A stretch of 64,000 bases of DNA from Certhia americana (lineage: Eukaryota > Chordata > Aves > Passeriformes > Certhiidae): contig CM031878.1 in assembly GCA_018697195.1 (NCBI GenBank), forward strand, positions 9,755,351-9,819,350. Direction: 5' to 3'. How positions within the stretch are numbered: position 1 is the first letter of the stretch; every line of letters starts with the position of its first letter. Below the pieces are notes generated by a model. It made no database searches. It was given only the letters and a program-made list of their open reading frames with translations, and was not told where the DNA came from. Position numbers and translations under genes: made by a program. Positions 57,448 to 64,000 of this stretch are shown here, piece by piece.

Positions 57448-60400
57448 CTGCATAAGACTTAACAGCAAAGAAAATGTTTTTATTTATTTGTTTCTTTCAG
57501 GAGAAATGCAGCATGCCAAACAATAGTTCAGATAATATTTCTATATTTAAGAATGAATAAATAAAAACCCAATCACACAGGCTCCAGGAAGCTTAAGAGA
57601 AATTCAGGAAGAATGCACAAAGAAAGATAAGCAATGAAAAAAGTATACCTTTTGTTTTTATGTCCTAGCCACAGAAAAGTAGCACTATAGTCAAAAACTT
57701 AATTGAGTCTAAACAAATAAGTCACACAATATCATAAGTGTTTTTTATCCACTCATTTCAAATAAATATTGAAGTAGAAGTTTGTCCTAATATATTTTGG
57801 CTTCCTGCATAAGTAAGAAGAAATCCATCCTAACAAAGGGAAAAGAGTTAAAGGTGCAAAATACCTTGTGATTTCTGCTCCACCTACAGCCTGATGGATG
57901 AATCCAGCAGACTCCTCTGTCAGCAACCAGGACATTATATATGGAGGGCTTTAGTTAGACTGGAGCTGAAACATATATATCAAGTCTTAGCAAGTTCTAT
58001 TGTCAGATGGACTGTCATCTCAAGAACCACAGAGCTCTATCTCGAATTCCATTTAGCTTTGACACTCAGGCTGTGCCAGGATGAAACTCTTTGACTTGCA
58101 CAGCCCAGTTCTAAAGGACTGATTGTACATCAGATCTCAGAAGACATGAATCACCTGCAAATCCCCCCACACAGACTAAACATCAGGCTGCAGCATGGTT
58201 AAAGCTCTAAAGCTCTCAGGCACAGAGGGTACAAGGGTGCAAACAACAGGAACAGGACAATGGATACAGCTATCTTTAATGGAAAACTTGCACATTTTAC
58301 ATTTCCGAAGCTGTGCAAAATACTGATAGTCTTCTATCACTACTTCCATAACAGATATCGCAACTGCTTAGCAGGCGATAACCAAAATTACCTGTCCCCA
58401 CTAAAGTTAACAAAAAACATTTACAGATTTCAGAACGGCCAGGAATTCACTATGGAATTTATTTCTAACAGAAAACTTCTGATGTAATACTTTAGAGCTG
58501 CAGACTCTTAAGTCTAATAAGTTTAATTAAATTCAGTGGTTTTGAGAAGCTCTGAATTCCTCCGAAGGATAAAATGAAAGACTTCAAACTTTCTTAAAAT
58601 ATGTTTCTAAAGGTCACGCGAACACTGCAGAACAGTCCTCCATGCCACATTGCAACCCAGTGCTCAATGCACACAACAAGCAACCTTCCTGCAGTGTGCT
58701 CATGCTCATACTTCCCTTTGTGAGCTTAAATGCTTCACATGGAGGCCCCCATATTTACCAGGTGAGTGTTGTCTTGCCTTATGCATTACCTTTCCTGTAG
58801 CTAAACAAATACCTTCAGAAGTATTTATATAACACTAAGATCACCATTTGTATGAAAAATGTAAATTTTTTTGAGAAGCTAGGCCTCATTCACATGCATT
58901 AGACTATTCCAAGAACTGATTTAGGGATTTTTTTTTTTTCCTAGATTTTCCAAGGGGGTTTTTAGCACCTAAAAGCGAAAATAATTTGTTAAGTATTGTC
59001 TGGAATAAATAAGACAATAAGAAGAGAGTGGTAAGTAAATGACACAAAAAGAAACTTTTCCAAGGCAGATCACATTAAAACTTCTGGTAACTCCTTCAGG
59101 AGACTGTTGTTTTTCAAGTTGTACGAAATTATATTAAGATACAAAGCCAAATCTTACAAACATTTTTTTTTTTCTCCCCAGGAAAAATGTTAAACTAAAT
59201 CTGTTTTCAAAGTCAAAGGACTCAACTCTCTGCTCTATGACTGTTTGACACAACAGTGGTCCGTTAGGTTCAGCAGCATATATTCTGACTTAACTACCTC
59301 AGCATGATGAAAATCTGGCCCTGCAAGACTCCTAATTTTGTAAGTATCTTTGGGGTGGGACACACAAAATTTGCCCCATTGGTTATGAATCATTTAAATC
59401 CAACAGTAAAAGCAGTGGGAAGGTACTGTGGAATATTGACATACTCAACTATTTGTTTAAGTTACTTCCTATTTAGAAAAAAAAATCCAAACTTCTTTTA
59501 TGCTCTTAAGAACCATTCTCAACTACTGTCATGAAACCAATGTCTAATTTAACTCTCTAGCTCCAGTCATTCACACCACCAGTTCACTAATGGCAAAGGC
59601 TAGATCACTTTTATTGATGCAAAAGCCTTGTGCTACTAAAGGACAGTGTAATATAAGAAATGATTACCAAAATAGAATCATCTTTTGGATAGTGACAATG
59701 GTTTTGATTATTCAGTATATTAGTAGTCTAGTTTAACAGTGTATAATAAATAAATTGGACAATTGTATGCAACAAACTGGTTTTCATGAGAAAAGTCCTA
59801 GAATTCTCTAACAAAAGAGAATATGAAGTAATTTTAAATAAATGAAACACTAATTGAGAAAAAGGAAATAGGATACTTAATATATGAGTAATATTTTTAA
59901 TTAAATCCTCTTTATTCAGAAACATCTGCCTGTGAATCACAAATTAATCACACATAATAATTACCACCAACAAATGTCAAGCATTTATTCTTTCTTATCA
60001 ATAATTAAGTACTTTTATAAAATCATAAATTATAGGTCTGTGTCTTGGCTATGGTTTTACAAAATACATTACCAATTTTTTTTTTTTTTAAAAAAAAGCA
60101 ATGACAGCAAAATGATGATAATAGATTAACAATATTCTTGTCAAAAGTGAAAATAGAACAACAAAGGGAATGAACACAGGTGGCCAGAAAAGGGGAGATA
60201 CTGAGTAGCAAGTTGAAGTTAGTTTAGCACAAAATGATCAGTCAGAACTACAGAAGTTAGCTGAGTACTAAATCTTTCATTTTCAGTTTACATTCTTTCC
60301 TCTTATAAAAACTCAAATTCTCTGGGGGAAATAAAGCAGACTTGTTTTATCAGCCTTCAGGTTAAAACACTAGGTTTTTTTAATCATAACTTCATAGTCT

Positions 60401-63150
60401 ACTTATAATTGTTTTGTTGGAAAAATATTACCTGGGATGTGACAAAACAGATACAGAGAGATTCAGGACTCCCTTGCCTAACTTGAAATTAATCAGCACT
60501 AATAGATACTTCAATAGAAAAGAATTTTTTTGAGACTTGACAGCAATTTAAATAATATTCAGCAACAACAGAAACTGTTCAGATCAAACACAATTAAAGT
60601 GTTGGAAAAAGTGGAGACAGTATAGGAGCAAATTACCTTTGAGAAAATGAAATTTCCTTAAGTAGGTAGTCTGTGAATATTTTAAAAAAATATCTCCAGG
60701 TAGACTATTTTTCCTTCAGAGCTAAAGGCTGGTTTACATGACCCCAGAAAATCCTGTCCAAGCCTATGTTTTTGTGGTGCCATGAATGAAATTAAAATTA
60801 AATTCTCATTATTTGCCTAGTAAATACACCAAAGATTAACACTTCATCAAACCCCACTTCAAAGTCACTGAAGCACCAAAATTCAATTGAATGGAGTTGG
60901 AGTTGTACAGTGCACTACTGGTGCAGCACCTGGAACACCTGTGTGCGTAAGGAAAGGACTAATCAAAGCTGACTGCAGAGTTAATCTGTTCTGTAGCAAT
61001 CTTCCTAAAGGCACATATTTCAAACCATATTTAATAGAACTTTATTTTCTTTGCTTTGCTTATTTAAAACAACTGCCAGGCACAAGCCAAACCCTTAAAT
61101 GAAGATGGGGGAAATGAACATTTCTCAGCATGTACACAGGCTGAGAAAATAACTGTTTCCAGCTGCAGAATACTTTATCTATTTAATGGAGAGTATTAGA
61201 TATGGATACCAACTCATAAGCACTACGGACTCAACAAGTTTTTCTAAGTCAGACATGAAAGAAGATTGTCAATGAGGCAAATCAAGTAATAATACATAAC
61301 ACTGTTCATCCTATGTTGTTACTTCCTCTACTTTCATAAACAAACTGAGGATCAGAATCACAACCCAAGTTTCTACAACACAACATATGATTGATAACAT
61401 AAGTGACATTTTACTGCCAAAATCTAATAAACTCTAGCCACAGCCTACAAAGAAGCATCCCTAGAAAGAAAGCAAAGAACAGGTAACTAATCCTCTGATT
61501 TTTTTTTTTTTTGGTCACCTAAATAAAGAGATAACTAGGTAACTGTCAAAAGGAACTGGAAGGCTCTATGTCAATGATTTGTACATAGACTCTACAACAC
61601 AGAGTGCCTCTGCTCTCCTGATTTCTGCAATTCCAGTAGGTCCCTTTCAAAACCAACAATGCAGAGCTGACATCCAACTGAGGCAGTTTTATTGAAACAG
61701 GGAGGAGTGTCAAGCCATCAGGAACCTATGGAGTGTTGGTGAAGTAGAATCTGGTAAAACATCCCTGCTGAATAGATCCCTTCTGAAAACAATCATTACA
61801 TTTTATATAGAAAATTGAGAATTTGATTAATCAAAAATCCTGAATGCTAAAAAGAAAATGAATAGATGAGATACCACATTCTAAAGTGGATGAATCTTTA
61901 CTTTACTTTTCCTTTTCCTTGCCTTTTTCTCCCAAGCAACTTTAAAGGTGGTTTCAATTAGTTAGTACACAACATACATCTGTGTAAAAGACTTTGAAGG
62001 CTCCTAATAAGCCTCTCTAATTTAATGGCTGAGCAACAAGTTTAAAAGGCTGCTGAAGAAAGAAAGCAAGCAATTTTTATAATTAAGGTTTGATACACAT
62101 GTAGTAATTTGACGTCTGAGGGGTAGTTTCATCTCCTGTGTTTTCATAAACAGAAAGCTCTTTGATGTATCCTGATGCTTTTCTAAAAAGCCCTGCCAAA
62201 ACAGAAAAACACATACTTCATGGTCCCACAAAGACAAGGATCCAAACAAAAAAGCAGTAGAAATAGTGGAGAAATGGAATCTAAAACGATAAAACAATTA
62301 ATGAACTTGGTAAAACTACTGCTCCATCAGAAAAGACAATGTCAGCAATTGTAGAGAAGCAATTTTTTCAGGCGTTCTCTACTAGTAACTCTATTAGGAT
62401 CTATCTGGTTTGCCCCTGCTGGAGTTTGGGCCAAAATTTAGACAAAAGAAGGGGCAAAAAGGTTATGCCAGAAAAATAGTCAAACTCCAAAAAATTCAGG
62501 AACCACACTGGAACTTAATGTTTCCTTGTTTACTCAAATGGCCTTGAGATCAAGCAACGGATTTCAGCTGATTAAAAGAAAGCGGGAGCAACAAGTTTTC
62601 TCTGCCGGATTTTAAGGTCTGGGCTCGCATTTCTGATCAAGTCAACACCTTCTTGAGCAGCGAGCACAGATATTGAAAGCAAACCCTAATCACCTCCAGC
62701 AGATGCAGCATCCCTATCCCACGAGGTACCCCACCTAGGTAATTTTTTGCTCAAGTCAAATCAGCAGCTTTTACGCTGTTAGCTAAGCAGTGGCATCCTG
62801 GAAGCAGAGGAGACTAGACGGTCATGAAGCGCCTTAAATTCATGGATATGCGGCGATGCTGTCGGGATTCGGGAGGATGGAGATGCGGTACGAGGTGCCG
62901 CTGCAGCCCTCCCGCACCGCCGACCCGAGGGGTGTCTGCAAACCGTGGGAGAACGGCCAGGCAAAGGGTGGAGAGGGCGTAAAAACTCCCCAGCGTGCTT
63001 CAAAACAAGCGCCGGGATGGAGAGGTGGGTGTTCCTCAGTGGGGCAGGCAGAGCTCCCCTCAGCGAGGGCGGACGGGTGGAGAGGAGAAAGAGGGGGGTC
63101 ACTGAGGGAACGGGGGGCTGCCGTGACCGGGGGACACCGGCATCACTCAC
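57448..63150 (-). other. OSMR 5' intron (inferred), 5.7 kb
   Basis: Between the signal-peptide exon and the proposed untranslated exon. AT-rich, with short A/T runs (e.g. 60078-60098, 61499-61513) and small open frames that resemble no family. No recognisable repeat or gene seen. Confidence 0.6.
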
Positions 63151-63660
63151 CTGCAGCCGCCGGCAGCTCCCTCACGGCCGAGATCAGCCGGGTCCCCGCA
63201 CGCCGGGACGCGCCGGCCCCCCCGGTCAGTGCCGGGAAGCGGCTCGGCCGCCACTCCCCGAACCGAGCAGGGCGGTGCCTCCTCCCACCTCCAAGAGCCG
63301 GGTGGGCCGCTTCTCGGAACTTTCTCCCCCGCTCCGGGAAGCGCGGCCCGTTCCCTTGGCTGCGCTCCCAAAGACAGAGCGCGGGCCGCCTCAGGGCTGC
63401 AGGGTCCGGGGTGAGCCGAGCGGGACGGGCAGGAGTAGCCCGAGAAGACGACCGTGAGGGACTGAGAAGGGACACGTTCCGATCTGCCCTGTCCTCAGCG
63501 GGCAGGAGTGATGTCCTCAAGCCGCCTTCATCTCTGGTGGCGCCAGGGTCCCTGTGTCTCCGGGAGCTGGGACGGCCAGCTGGCCGCCAGGGCGGACGGA
63601 GTGAGGAGGTGCTCGGGGACAGGCCGTAACACATTACCGCAGGCAGCGGTCTGAGGAGAT
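62850..63660. promoter_or_regulatory. OSMR: CpG island, probable OSMR promoter and untranslated exon 1
   Basis: GC-rich block with many CpG in an otherwise AT-rich window, including a GC box GGGCGG at 63270-63275. On the minus strand CTGCAG followed by gtgagt gives a consensus donor with the exon end at 63151, a good match for a noncoding first exon splicing to 57447. Long open frames here on both strands are GC artefacts. Confidence 0.65.
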
Positions 63661-64000
63661 CCCTCACAGAAACCGCGTCCAGTAAGGCTACGGCTCGCAA
63701 AGCAAACTCTTCACTCCCCAAAAGAATCACTTAAAACATGAAGGGAGACCAGGAGCTGACTATGTTTCTGTTGCGGGTTCCCATATGACTGGCCTCATTC
63801 AGAGAGTACAGTATGCCAAAAGCTGCCTGGCTACATCTTCTGATGTAGCCATGAGAAAGTTTGGGGTTAAGTTGTTGCTCATCCCTTCCAGACATTACTG
63901 GGAAAGGTTTTTCCAGTTTTTATGTAGCACTTCTACATAAAAGATGTCTTCTGTCTCTTTTTGTTTTATTTTTAGGTAAAACATAATGTACCTATTAAGA
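63661..64000. other. Sequence upstream of the CpG island
   Basis: About 340 bases returning to AT-rich composition. No gene, repeat or splice structure recognised. Confidence 0.5.

Noticed and set aside
62856..63730. Overlapping open frames of 170-257 residues in the CpG island on both strands
   Set aside because: GC-rich sequence has few stops. The frames are low-complexity Arg/Pro/Gly-rich, overlap each other on both strands and resemble no family.

Overview
The window is a piece of a bird genome: intron-rich vertebrate genes in AT-rich DNA, with several CR1 LINE copies, the main interspersed repeat of birds. It contains two convergent genes. The plus strand carries the 3' two thirds of RICTOR, the defining subunit of mTOR complex 2. 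The minus strand carries what looks like the complete coding region of OSMR, the oncostatin M receptor subunit beta. This tail-to-tail RICTOR/OSMR pair matches the mammalian arrangement. In chicken this neighbourhood is Z-linked, so a Z-chromosome origin is likely but inferred.

Layout. Positions 204-27652 hold 21 RICTOR coding exons, joined in frame, encoding the last 1,192 residues and ending in the expected AES-stop; earlier exons lie left of the window. A RICTOR 3' UTR of about 4.8 kb follows and contains a 46-base T run and a 100-N assembly gap. Its best poly(A) signal is at 32402. From 32614 down, on the opposite strand, is the likely OSMR poly(A) signal, so the two transcripts end about 170 bases apart. 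OSMR coding exons run from 57433 (signal peptide) down to 35492 (stop): 17 exons, all splice phases compatible, 924 residues. The OSMR 5' untranslated exon probably lies in a CpG-rich block at about 62850-63660, with a strong minus-strand splice donor at 63151.

Repeats. A decayed CR1 ORF2 copy of about 2.1 kb (endonuclease plus reverse transcriptase) sits in a RICTOR intron at about 10975-13100. Shorter CR1 pieces are at 4133-4690, 19950-20260, 38665-38988 and 51995-52147. A three-unit 23-base tandem repeat abuts the long CR1.

The most unusual structural signal is an exact 84-base copy of RICTOR intron sequence (1374-1457) inserted inside a CR1 remnant 3.2 kb away (4578-4661), with short homology at the joints, as expected from replication template switching. 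A second, shorter copied segment lies in an OSMR intron. Other points are a 25-base palindrome centred on a STAT-type TTCNNNGAA site in the last OSMR intron, alternative in-frame splice donors in OSMR, and a short OSMR cytoplasmic tail with two YxxQ STAT3-type motifs. I found no new gene system, RNA gene or CRISPR array.
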